A DNA stretch of 64,000 bases from Mycobacterium sp. E1747 (GTDB taxonomy: Bacteria > Actinomycetota > Actinomycetes > Mycobacteriales > Mycobacteriaceae). The notes under the pieces were generated by a model. The model was not told the origin of the DNA. It ran no database searches and saw nothing but the letters and a program-made list of their open reading frames with translations. The stretch is taken from the NCBI RefSeq assembly GCF_001667775.1, contig NZ_LZJI01000203.1:124001-188000 (forward strand). The letters run 5' to 3'. The position numbers and the translations under genes are program-made. Positions 17,772 to 25,752 of the stretch are shown in pieces; positions within the stretch are counted from its first letter, which is position 1, and each line of letters begins with the position of its first letter.

Positions 17772-19148
17772 ATGACCACTACGACAGAACATCCCATCCA
17801 GATCTGGCATATCACCCGTGGCCGGGCCGAGCGTGGCCACCAGCGTGGCTACCACGGGTTCGCCACACCCGAGATCAACGTCGGGGCAATGGCTTGGTCA
17901 CGCGCGGAACCGGTACCCGCGCTGGACATCCCGATTCGCGAAATCATCGATCTGCTGGTCGAAACCGGTGCCGCCTTGGCCGAGGATCGCGCCGGTTATC
18001 TTGCCGAGGCGCTCGACGGCCTGGCGGCGGCCGGACAACACCCGCGGCCGCTGCTAGAGCGCTCCTATGCGGCGATTCCGCAGTTGTTCAACCGCGCACG
18101 ACTCGAATTCGAGGCCCGTAACGAACTGGGCAGCCTCGACGTTCTAGACGGTTGGGTGCCGACGGTCGGATACGACGGCCGTGTCACCAGGGTACGGGCA
18201 TTCCCGCCACGACTGGTCCACGTGCTGGCGGGCAACGCGCCGCATCTGGGCGCAGCCACCGTGGCCCGTGGCGCCCTGACTAAAGGGGTGCACCTGCTCA
18301 AACTGGCGTCGAACGATCTCTTCACTACCCCAGCAGTGCTGCGCACGATGGCCGACGTGGCACCCGACCACCCCGTGGTGCGATCATTCACCGCGGTCTA
18401 CTGGCGCGGTGGAGACGCCTCGATCGAGCGGGTACTTTTCCGTCCACAGTTCTTCGACAAGCTCGTCGCCTGGGGCGGCGAGGGCGCGATCCGCAGCGCG
18501 TTGAGCTACATCGGACCCGGTTTCGAACTGGTCTCGTTCGACCCCAAGAGCTCCATCTCACTGATCGGCTCCGAAGCATTCGCCAGTGTCGACGCACTCG
18601 AAGCCGCTGCCGACGCCGCCGCTACCGACGCAGCGGTGTACAACCAGGAAGCGTGCGTGGCTGCCCGCTTCCAGTTCGTTGAGGGCGGTACCGACGATGT
18701 CGACCGATTCTGCGAGCAGCTCGTGCGCAGACTTGGCGTGGAGCGTCCGCTGAGTTCGGCCCGAGGCGCCGCCGTGCCCGCGGAGCTGCGTGAGGAACTG
18801 CAGGCGCTGGGACAGCTGACCTCGCTGTACCGCGTCTGGGGACGTCCCGACGGCAGCGGCATGGTGGTGCGTTCCAGCGAGCCGGTCGACTTCCACCCCA
18901 GCGGTAAGGTCGTCAACGTCGTACCCGTGGAAAGTCTCAGCGAGGCAGTGCGATTCGTCAACGTCGCCACGCAGACGGTGGGCGTCTACCCCGCCGAACG
19001 CAAGGCCGCGCTCCGCGATCAGCTGGCATCTGGAGGCGTACAGCGCGTCGTCACCCTGGGCCGTGCCGGCGACCCGCCGGCAGGCTTTCCGCACGATGGC
19101 TTCATCCCATTGCACCGATTCGTCCGTTGGGTCAACGACGAGGGATGA
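17772..19148 (+). CDS. LuxC-type acyl-CoA/acyl-protein reductase
   Basis: A 458-residue protein of the LuxC family in the aldehyde dehydrogenase superfamily, which reduces an acyl thioester to an aldehyde with NADPH. AGNAPHLGA (about 153-161) is the LuxC-type nucleotide-binding segment. NQEACVAARFQF (291-302) holds the probable catalytic Cys295. The ATG at 17772 follows the LuxE-like stop by ten bases, so the two are co-transcribed. An LLM oxidoreductase follows 74 bases later. The trio LuxE, LuxC and an LLM protein recalls a lux operon, but there is no luxD and only one luciferase-fold gene here. Confidence 0.87.
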   Translation: MTTTTEHPIQIWHITRGRAERGHQRGYHGFATPEINVGAMAWSRAEPVPALDIPIREIIDLLVETGAALAEDRAGYLAEALDGLAAAGQHPRPLLERSYAAIPQLFNRARLEFEARNELGSLDVLDGWVPTVGYDGRVTRVRAFPPRLVHVLAGNAPHLGAATVARGALTKGVHLLKLASNDLFTTPAVLRTMADVAPDHPVVRSFTAVYWRGGDASIERVLFRPQFFDKLVAWGGEGAIRSALSYIGPGFELVSFDPKSSISLIGSEAFASVDALEAAADAAATDAAVYNQEACVAARFQFVEGGTDDVDRFCEQLVRRLGVERPLSSARGAAVPAELREELQALGQLTSLYRVWGRPDGSGMVVRSSEPVDFHPSGKVVNVVPVESLSEAVRFVNVATQTVGVYPAERKAALRDQLASGGVQRVVTLGRAGDPPAGFPHDGFIPLHRFVRWVNDEG

Positions 19149-19222
19149 CGGCGCAACCGAACTCGCCGGTACTGGCACCGACAGTTCAATTGCATTAGTA
19201 CGAACCACCCACAGGAGGATCG

Positions 19223-20329
19223 ATGAGTTTCGCCCCACCAACAGATTTGGCGCCCGTTGTCGACGACATGAGCGTGTATATCTTGCCGGGACGGGTCAAG
19301 CCTGAGCGTGAAGTCGGCCGGGGCTACACCTCTATCAGCCGGCTCTGGGATGACGCCGCGGATGCCGAACGGCTGGGGTTTCGAGGCGTGTTCCTCTCGG
19401 AACGGCACTCGCTCAAGGACGCGGGGGCGGTGCTCGGTGGGGTGGCCGCTCGCACGACCCGTCTGGAGGTGGGCACCGGTGCCACCTCGGCGCGGGCGCG
19501 CCGGGAGATCGTGCTCGCCGGCTTCGGCGCCACCATGCAGGCACTCAACGGGCCGCGTCTGAATATCGGGCTGGGGCGGGGGGATGCCCTGTGGCAGGGC
19601 GGCGGCCTGATGGGATTCGACGGCTTCGTCGACTACGCCCGGATTCTGCGGCGGCTGTGGGCTGGAGAAACCGTCACCTACGACGGCCCGGCCGGCTCGT
19701 GCACCAACCTGCGGATGGATGACCAACTGGGTGATGTCCCTCCGCCGAAACTGTGGTACTTCGTCATCGGTGGGGGCCCGTTGGCAGCCAAGGCGGCGGC
19801 CGATCCCGTGTGGGACGGCGTGGTGCTCTACCCATTCCTCACCCACGAGGCCGTCGAGAGAGCGATCGGACGAATCCATCGCGAATGCGAAATCCAGGGG
19901 CGCGACCCGTCGACGCTGGAGATCTCGCACTGCATCACCACTGCGCCGGATCTAGATGACGTCGAGACCAGAGCTATCTGCCACGCCCGCCTGGTCACCT
20001 ACTTGGCTTGGCCGAAGTTCGGCGAGGCGATCGCGAAAGCCAACGGCTGGGGCACCGACGTGATCAACAAGCTGCGCAACCATCCTCAGTTGCAGTCGCT
20101 CGGCGCCGCGAAGCCCGCCGACCAGGCCTTCCACCGAATCGAGTTGCTGGATGTCGCCAAGCTGATCCCCGAAAGCTATATCGACGAGACATGCGGTGTG
20201 GGCACCGCAGAGCATTGCGCCAAGCAGATTGCCTCGTTCCGCGGTCTGGGAGCGCAACACACCATCCTGTACGGATCAACGCCGAGCCAGAACGGCGAGT
20301 TGATCAACATCTGGCGAGACCTACGATGA
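19223..20329 (+). CDS. LLM class (luciferase-like) flavin/F420-dependent oxidoreductase
   Basis: A 368-residue TIM-barrel LLM protein. DDAADAERLGFRGVFLSERH (about 42-61), LEVGTGATSARARRE and LNIGLGRGD are typical. AGGAGG lies seven bases before the ATG. In mycobacteria such proteins use F420 or FMN; nothing visible decides between them. Its stop overlaps the next start by four bases. It follows the LuxE/LuxC-like genes, so its substrate could be the aldehyde they make, or it could act earlier on the parent compound. It is not a bacterial luciferase alpha or beta subunit by any motif I can see. Confidence 0.87.
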   Translation: MSFAPPTDLAPVVDDMSVYILPGRVKPEREVGRGYTSISRLWDDAADAERLGFRGVFLSERHSLKDAGAVLGGVAARTTRLEVGTGATSARARREIVLAGFGATMQALNGPRLNIGLGRGDALWQGGGLMGFDGFVDYARILRRLWAGETVTYDGPAGSCTNLRMDDQLGDVPPPKLWYFVIGGGPLAAKAAADPVWDGVVLYPFLTHEAVERAIGRIHRECEIQGRDPSTLEISHCITTAPDLDDVETRAICHARLVTYLAWPKFGEAIAKANGWGTDVINKLRNHPQLQSLGAAKPADQAFHRIELLDVAKLIPESYIDETCGVGTAEHCAKQIASFRGLGAQHTILYGSTPSQNGELINIWRDLR

Positions 20330-21399
20330 CCGACGCTGTAGCGCCGGCCCTGGCGGGTCTGACAGCCGCCGACATGACCGAGATGCTCTCGTCCGAGCAC
20401 ACGCCGCCTTTCAAGGTGGTTTCGGTGACCGCCGAGGCGTTGCCGGTTCAAGGCGGCGTGTGCGACCTGGCCAAGTTGACCTTGGAATACGATCCTCCGA
20501 ATGCGGCGGGCCCGGCCAGCGTGGTGGCCAAGATTCCCAAGGCTGATCCCGGAGTGCGGGCGGCCTCCGTCGCGGTGGGGCTCTACGAGCGGGAGCGCTC
20601 GTTCTATGCCCAGCTGGCTCAGGCGGTTCCGCTTCGAGTGCCCGGCTGCTTCAATCCCGGCGACGGTGACGCCGCCCAGCGGCCGCTGCTCTTGGAGGAT
20701 CTCACCGCGATGACGGCCGGCGACCAGGTCGCCGGTTTCACCCTGGAACAGACGCAAGCGCTCGTTGATTCTCTGGCGGAATTGCACGCCACGTACTGGG
20801 GTGACCCTCGCCTGGACGGTCCAGAGTTCGAGTGGCTGCTGACACCCAGCCATCCCGAATTCAGCGCCGGACTCGAGGGGGTGGTCGCTGCGTCCTTGGA
20901 CCCGTTCCTCGCGCGCTATACCGGCCGATTGCCGGCCGACGCGCTCGACGTCGTGGTTGCCGGCGCGGCTGACTTCCCGAACATTCTGGCGGGTTGCGCC
21001 GCGGGGCCGCATACACTCATTCATTTCGATACGCGTGCAGACAACTGGATGTTCGGTCCCGACGGCGCGCCCTGCCTGAGCGACTGGCAGACCTGCGCCC
21101 GCATGCGTGGTGTGCATGATGTCGCGTATCTCATCACCGGCAGCGTCGAAGCCGATATTCAGAGCGCCAATTGGCAAGAGCTTCTGCGCCGCTATCACAC
21201 CGCGCTGACGCGACATGGCGTCACCGACTACAGCTGGGACGACTGCCTGGCTCAGTACCGAGAGCACGTCACGTGCGCAATGCTGCTGATGCTGGTGATG
21301 ATTGGCACGGTCGCGATCAAGTCCGAGCGCGGTGAGGCCTTGGCTGACGCGATCCTCAGCCGAGCCGTGCGACACGCGCTCGAGGTCGGCAATCGATGA
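20326..21399 (+). CDS. aminoglycoside-phosphotransferase-fold kinase-like protein
   Basis: A 357-residue protein with the APH/choline-kinase fold. The catalytic-loop equivalent is IHFDTRADNWMFG (Asp and Asn), and the metal-binding segment is LSDWQ. Its ATG overlaps the LLM stop (ATGA). Relatives in catabolic gene clusters are uncharacterised; some phosphorylate alcohols such as hydroxyacyl-CoA intermediates (the ACAD10/11 kinase domains). A role in phosphorylating a hydroxy intermediate is possible. Antibiotic resistance is unlikely given the operon. A second member of the fold is at 24609-25709. Confidence 0.82.
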   Translation: MTDAVAPALAGLTAADMTEMLSSEHTPPFKVVSVTAEALPVQGGVCDLAKLTLEYDPPNAAGPASVVAKIPKADPGVRAASVAVGLYERERSFYAQLAQAVPLRVPGCFNPGDGDAAQRPLLLEDLTAMTAGDQVAGFTLEQTQALVDSLAELHATYWGDPRLDGPEFEWLLTPSHPEFSAGLEGVVAASLDPFLARYTGRLPADALDVVVAGAADFPNILAGCAAGPHTLIHFDTRADNWMFGPDGAPCLSDWQTCARMRGVHDVAYLITGSVEADIQSANWQELLRRYHTALTRHGVTDYSWDDCLAQYREHVTCAMLLMLVMIGTVAIKSERGEALADAILSRAVRHALEVGNR

Positions 21400-21426
21400 C
21401 CTGGCGGCTGGACGAAGCGGTGCGGC

Positions 21427-22359
21427 GTGTCGGCTATCTGGACTGAACGCGACATCCCGGAGTTGGACGGCAAGGTCGCGGTCGTCACCGGGGCGAACTC
21501 CGGTCTGGGCGAACAGACTGCAAGTATGCTCGCGGCCCGGGGCGCCACGGTGGTGATGGCATGCCGGAACCAGGACAAGGCTCACGCCGCCGCGAACCGT
21601 ATCGCGCTGCGCATACGCCGCCCGCCGCCCGACATCGTTGCGCTGGACTTGGGTGACCTCGCATCGGTGCGGGCGTGCGCCGACTTGATCGCGGCGAAGT
21701 ACGGACAGGTCGACATTTTGGTGAACAACGCGGGTCTGATGGCGGTTGACGAGGGACGCACGACGGATGGTTTCGAAGTCCACATGGGCGTCAATCACCT
21801 TGGCCACTTCGCGTTGACCATGGGGCTGCTGCCCGTCGTCACCGCGACATCCGGAGCGCGGGTGGTGACGGTGACCAGTATTGGGCACTGGGCGGGTCGC
21901 CTGGACCTCGCCGACCTCATGTTCGAGCGTCGGCCCTACTCGCGCTGGTCGGCCTACTTCCAGAGCAAGCTTGCCAACTTGCTGTTCGTCTCCGAACTGG
22001 ATCGTCGGTTGCGTGCGACGGCAAGTACGAGTCTGGCGTTGGCCGCCCACCCTGGGTGGGGCAACACCGACCTCGGAGCCGAGGGGAGTGGACTGGTCAA
22101 CCGAGGCACCAAATGGCTCATGCCACTGTTCGGCCAGTCGCCGCGGCGCGGTGCGCTGCCGACGCTACGGGCCGCCACGGACCCCACCGCCCGGGGCGGC
22201 CAGCTGTACGGGCCTCATCTTGTCGGCTGGGGCCATCCGGTGATTGCCACGGCGAGTCCGGCATCTCGCGACATCGCCAAGGCCGCAGAATTATGGCGCG
22301 TAAGCGAACAACTGACCGGAGTGGCGAGTGCCTTCGGTGGCCCGGCCTCCGCGTCATGA
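21427..22359 (+). CDS. SDR family oxidoreductase (retinol-dehydrogenase-like)
   Basis: A 310-residue SDR of the RDH/WWOX-like type. Features are VTGANSGLG (about 20-28), ACRNQDKA after beta-2 suggesting NADP(H), NNAGLM, VNHLGHFALT, TVTSIGHWAG and YFQSKLANL (Tyr-x3-Lys). It starts with GTG at 21427, 27 bases after the kinase-like gene. Proteins of this type usually act on hydrophobic alcohols or aldehydes, which fits an operon that makes an aldehyde through LuxE and LuxC. Confidence 0.88.
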   Translation: MSAIWTERDIPELDGKVAVVTGANSGLGEQTASMLAARGATVVMACRNQDKAHAAANRIALRIRRPPPDIVALDLGDLASVRACADLIAAKYGQVDILVNNAGLMAVDEGRTTDGFEVHMGVNHLGHFALTMGLLPVVTATSGARVVTVTSIGHWAGRLDLADLMFERRPYSRWSAYFQSKLANLLFVSELDRRLRATASTSLALAAHPGWGNTDLGAEGSGLVNRGTKWLMPLFGQSPRRGALPTLRAATDPTARGGQLYGPHLVGWGHPVIATASPASRDIAKAAELWRVSEQLTGVASAFGGPASAS

Positions 22360-22417
22360 CTTCGCCGAACGTCTCGGCAAGGCCTGTCAAACCGCGGGCA
22401 CGACCGTAGGAGGCGGC

Positions 22418-23140
22418 ATGAACATTCGCAACCAACGGATCTGCGCCTGGACGGGGCCGGTCCTCTGCATCGTGTTTTTTGTCGGATTCTGGGGGGTGGC
22501 CAAATGGATGCCGCCACCGGATCCCAATGCTTCGGCCCAGCAGATTGCCGATCTCTACATCCAACACACCACGGCCATCCGTTCCGGGCAGCTGATCGGC
22601 ATGACCGCGATCGGGTTCTTGACCATCTGGGCTGCTGCGATCGCGGCGCAGATGCGCCGGATCGAGGGCTCCAATCCGGTGCTTGCCTATGCGCAATTGG
22701 CGCTAGCGGCGATCTCGTGCCTGGTCTTCATCATGCCGATGTTCTTCTGGGAAGTGGCCGCATACCGACCCGAACGCGACCCCGGGCTGATCTGGCTGCT
22801 CAACGACCTCGGTTGGCTCCCGTTCGTGATGAATGTCTACACCGGAATTCCCTGGGTGTTGACGATCGGCTGGGCGATCCTCTCGGATACCCGCGAACGA
22901 CCGGTCTTTCCGCGGTGGGCCGGTTATTACTGCATTTGGTTGGCTGTGATCTTCTTTCCGGCCAACACCGCGGTCTTCATCAAGCACGGTCCGTTCGCGT
23001 GGAACGGTTTGGTGGTGTTCTGGCTACCCATCACGTTCTTCGGCACCTTCTTGTTAATGTTCAGCTGGCTTCTCCTGCGCGCGATCAACAACCAGGCCCG
23101 CGAGGAGTCCGAGAAGTCCAGGGAACCGGTAGCGGGATAG
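22418..23140 (+). CDS. six-helix membrane protein of unknown function
   Basis: A 240-residue protein with about six predicted membrane helices, at roughly residues 11-29, 58-78, 94-116, 139-160, 172-192 and 200-226. A charged C-terminal tail (EESEKSREPVAG) is probably cytoplasmic. The ATG at 22418 follows GTAGGAGG. It ends the operon that starts with the LuxE-like gene. It may help uptake or anchor enzymes that handle a hydrophobic substrate, but no transporter motif is visible. Confidence 0.75.
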   Translation: MNIRNQRICAWTGPVLCIVFFVGFWGVAKWMPPPDPNASAQQIADLYIQHTTAIRSGQLIGMTAIGFLTIWAAAIAAQMRRIEGSNPVLAYAQLALAAISCLVFIMPMFFWEVAAYRPERDPGLIWLLNDLGWLPFVMNVYTGIPWVLTIGWAILSDTRERPVFPRWAGYYCIWLAVIFFPANTAVFIKHGPFAWNGLVVFWLPITFFGTFLLMFSWLLLRAINNQAREESEKSREPVAG

Positions 23141-23182
23141 GCGGCGCCGCAGATGAGGTCACGCCGAGCGGGCAAGGGAATT

Positions 23183-23196
23183 GTAGTTCTGCATAC
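23183..23196. promoter_or_regulatory. GTAY-N6-RTAC-like site E
   Basis: GTAG-TTCTGC-ATAC, one base off the consensus in the left arm. It lies about 325 bases upstream of the 23519 gene and 43 bases after the membrane-protein stop. Confidence 0.35.
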
Positions 23197-23253
23197 AAAT
23201 ATGAATGTTTCGGCCCGCGGCCGGGTGAGGCGAGCACTCGTGGTCGCCGGCCC

Positions 23254-23271
23254 CCTCGCCTTGCGGCGAGG
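23254..23271. terminator. possible factor-independent terminator hairpin
   Basis: CCTCGCC-TTGC-GGCGAGG is a perfect 7-bp stem with a 4-base loop, without a T-tract, as is usual for mycobacterial hairpins. A smaller copy of the same stem and loop (CGCC-TTGC-GGCG) lies just after the LLM gene at 28027-28038. Confidence 0.35.
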
Positions 23272-23395
23272 CGTGAGCGCCGCGGCCCTATGCCCCTGCA
23301 GTTAGGGAATGCTGGCCTGTGCCGAGCGACATCGGCATCGAAATGCGAGCGACCGGAAGGATGTTGACGGTCGATCGAAGGGCTGGTAAAAGTTT

Positions 23396-23409
23396 GTACT
23401 GTGGCATAC
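23396..23409. promoter_or_regulatory. GTAY-N6-RTAC operator, site F
   Basis: GTAC-TGTGGC-ATAC, with the longer arms ACTGT and ACAGT around GGCAT. It lies 110 bases upstream of the gene starting at 23519. Confidence 0.55.
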
Positions 23410-23518
23410 AGTGATGTGACACACAAACCATGAATCGGTGCAAGTACGTCACACTCGGCGGCGTGCGCCCCGGTCTGACTATGACATGCGGACGGCGCTC
23501 ATCTTGAAGAGGAGCTAA

Positions 23519-24547
23519 GTGTCGAAATCTCAAGCCCTGGTCGAACCCTTGACGCCCATTCCAATCGGGGACGCTCGCCTCTGGAATGAGTCGATGTTGG
23601 TGTGGTGGTACGACGAAGCCGCGGGCATCTCCGGGTGGCAGCGCATAGGCCAGATGCCCAACAACGACGTCGCCGAGATTCACAGCCACGTGCTGACCCA
23701 CGAAGGCACCCGATTTCGGCGCTCCGCAAGCGTGTCCTACGCGCAGAACGCGCACCGCACCGACGACAGCTGGCGTGTCGAAGGACTGCAGTTCCGGTTC
23801 GACGACGGAGCCAAGTTGATGTCGTACCAGAACGACGACTGCAGTGCTGAACTTCGCTTCGAGGACGTTCACGAACCGGTGCATGCCGCGAAAGTCGTGG
23901 CGATATCTGCGGCGATCTCGGCGGAGACCGCCGGTTTGTCTCGGGGAGACGAATCCGAGGCGACGATCTTCGAAAGCGATCTGCTCTACGCCGGACACGT
24001 CGAGGCTGGCTGCCGGGTGACCGGTGAGGTCACCGTCGGTGGCCAGCGCTACGCGGTCAACGGGCTCGGGTTTCGCGATCACTCCTGGGGCGGCATCCGT
24101 GACCTGAGCACCACCCGCTCATGCCGCTGGGTTGTCGGCACCAACGGGACCGACCTGTCGTTTTGTCTGTCATTTGCCGCCACCCAAAAGGGTGTCGCAA
24201 TGCGCCACGGCTGGATTCACCGCGATGGGGAATTGCTGGTGGCGAAGAACTTCGACGTCTCGGTCAGCATCGATATGGACGGGTTGTCGTGGACCAGCGG
24301 CAAGGGCTGGGCCGAGCTGGGCGACGGGCAGATCATCGAATTCGAGACCGAACCGACGTGGGACGGCTCGATCATCGAACAGGGCCCGTGGATGGCGACC
24401 GTCAGCCCCACGATGGGGACATTCGACGGCCGCCGCGTCGTCATCGACATCCAGACCGCCAACAACCCACACGGGGGCGAAGAGCGCGCACTGAGTGCCC
24501 TGCGCGCCTACGTCGGTCAAGGACTGAGCCGGCGGCCCGGTTCCTGA
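23519..24547 (+). CDS. lipocalin-like (DUF7064/CrtC-like) protein
   Basis: A 342-residue protein with the segment GLGFRDHSWGGIRD near residue 182. I associate this with uncharacterised proteins distantly related to the carotenoid hydratase CrtC and other two-lobed lipocalins. The N-terminal half has ESMLVWWYDEAAG, which also fits. No membrane helix or signal peptide is visible. A strong ribosome site (GAGGAG) precedes the GTG at 23519. It heads an operon with a kinase-fold protein and two LLM oxidoreductases. Binding or hydrating a hydrophobic intermediate is plausible; the function is unknown. Confidence 0.72.
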   Translation: MSKSQALVEPLTPIPIGDARLWNESMLVWWYDEAAGISGWQRIGQMPNNDVAEIHSHVLTHEGTRFRRSASVSYAQNAHRTDDSWRVEGLQFRFDDGAKLMSYQNDDCSAELRFEDVHEPVHAAKVVAISAAISAETAGLSRGDESEATIFESDLLYAGHVEAGCRVTGEVTVGGQRYAVNGLGFRDHSWGGIRDLSTTRSCRWVVGTNGTDLSFCLSFAATQKGVAMRHGWIHRDGELLVAKNFDVSVSIDMDGLSWTSGKGWAELGDGQIIEFETEPTWDGSIIEQGPWMATVSPTMGTFDGRRVVIDIQTANNPHGGEERALSALRAYVGQGLSRRPGS

Positions 24548-24608
24548 ATCATCCACTTCTGCCCGAAATCGCGACACCCCCTCGCCAACAACGACATACT
24601 GCGGAGCC

Positions 24609-25709
24609 ATGAGTACACACAGTGACGATCGACTCGACGAAATGGTCGGCGGCATTCGCGCCGGCCACACCACCTACACCGAGGCCGACTGGGAGCAGCG
24701 ACTCGGTGCGCTGCTGGCCAGTCAGGGCACGCCGGCGGTGGTCAGCGACGTCATCCGCCCAGACGCGGGCTCGTCGTCGACGAGCATCTTGTTTTCGGCC
24801 CGTGCGGCCGACGATCCCGCCGCTCCGGTATCGCGCTACGTCGCACGGCTGATGCCCGAGACGCCCTTCTTCGTCCGGTACGACCTACCGCAACAGTTCG
24901 AAATCCAGCGCTACTTGCACAGCGTCGGGCTGCCGGTCCCCAACGCGCTGTGGATCGACGCCCACGGCGAGTGGCTCGGCCGGCCCGGCTACGTCATGGA
25001 CTTTGTTCCCGGCCGGGCGTCGACGGCGGCCTACTTCGGGCCCGGGGGGTCGCTGGCCGATCTCGATGACCAGACCCGGTTCGCTCGTCTTCGCACGATG
25101 GTCGGCCACCTGGCAGCCTTCCACGCCAAGACCGATCCCCGCGACGTCCCCTCTCTGGCCAAACGAATCGATGACTGCCGCCCGATCGAAGACGAGGTCG
25201 ACGAGTGGTTCGAAATGGTCGTGCCGTCGCCCGAATTGGTGCCGCTCTACGATCGGGTGCGACGTTGGCTTCATGAGAACGCCCCCGCCTGTCCGCAGCC
25301 AGTGCTCATCCACGGTGACTTTCAGAGCAGCAATGTGTTGTGGGGCGATGACGACCTCGTCGGCATTCTCGACTTCGAGTTCTCGCGTATCGGCGCGCGC
25401 GAGAGCGATCTGGCGTGGCAGCACGTCTTGGACGATGTCTCTGCCCGCTTCTTCAGTGGTCTGGACATCGCACTGCCCTCTATCGAGCAGCGTGCGGCCT
25501 GGTACCAGGAGGCTTGCGGGGTCGCCCTCGAGAATCTGAACTACTTCGTCACAAAAGCCGCTTTCCAAATGGCCTGCGGTGTAGTCAGTTTCGCTCGTTC
25601 GGAGCGGCAAGACCTGCTCACTGATCCGACACCGGCCATGAACTACTACAACCGCTATCTGCTCAAGCTGCTTCCGGAACCCTTTGAGCTCCCGGTGACG
25701 CAGTCATAG
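24609..25709 (+). CDS. phosphotransferase-family (APH fold, ACAD10/11 N-domain-like) protein
   Basis: A 366-residue APH-fold protein. LIHGDFQSSNVLW near residue 235 holds the catalytic Asp and Asn, and GILDFEFSRIGARESDLAW holds the metal-binding Asp. FVPGRASTAAYFGP near residue 136 is typical of the subgroup related to the kinase domain of ACAD10/11, which phosphorylates 4-hydroxyacyl-CoAs. That makes a role in hydroxy-acid catabolism attractive, but it is inference. It lies 61 bases after the lipocalin-like gene and 43 bases before an LLM gene. Confidence 0.83.
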   Translation: MSTHSDDRLDEMVGGIRAGHTTYTEADWEQRLGALLASQGTPAVVSDVIRPDAGSSSTSILFSARAADDPAAPVSRYVARLMPETPFFVRYDLPQQFEIQRYLHSVGLPVPNALWIDAHGEWLGRPGYVMDFVPGRASTAAYFGPGGSLADLDDQTRFARLRTMVGHLAAFHAKTDPRDVPSLAKRIDDCRPIEDEVDEWFEMVVPSPELVPLYDRVRRWLHENAPACPQPVLIHGDFQSSNVLWGDDDLVGILDFEFSRIGARESDLAWQHVLDDVSARFFSGLDIALPSIEQRAAWYQEACGVALENLNYFVTKAAFQMACGVVSFARSERQDLLTDPTPAMNYYNRYLLKLLPEPFELPVTQS

Positions 25710-25752
25710 TCCCGTCAAAACATCAACGAACCGAAGTATTTGGAGGCACATA

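Larger units (their letters stand above)
23141..23518. other. 378-base regulatory gap with two palindrome sites and a hairpin
   Basis: No gene is seen here. The stretch holds site E (23183-23196), a GC-rich hairpin (23254-23271) and site F (23396-23409), in that order, before the gene starting at 23519. The hairpin may end the LuxE/LuxC operon, with the two sites belonging to the next operon. Confidence 0.5.

Noticed and set aside
16397-20329. Reading this as a real bioluminescence operon
   Set aside because: No luciferase beta subunit, LuxD or LuxG is present, and the LLM protein shows no luciferase-specific segment that I can recognise.
20326-21399. Aminoglycoside resistance gene
   Set aside because: Only the fold is shared. 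The operon context is catabolic and the sequence does not resemble known resistance enzymes.
20176-22050. 624-codon open frame on the minus strand
   Set aside because: It lies antisense to the LLM, kinase-like and SDR genes, which carry clear family motifs. Its product is His/Arg/Gln-rich without any motif.
23254-23271. Hairpin as part of a riboswitch
   Set aside because: It is a simple 7-bp stem without conserved flanking elements. A terminator is the more modest reading.
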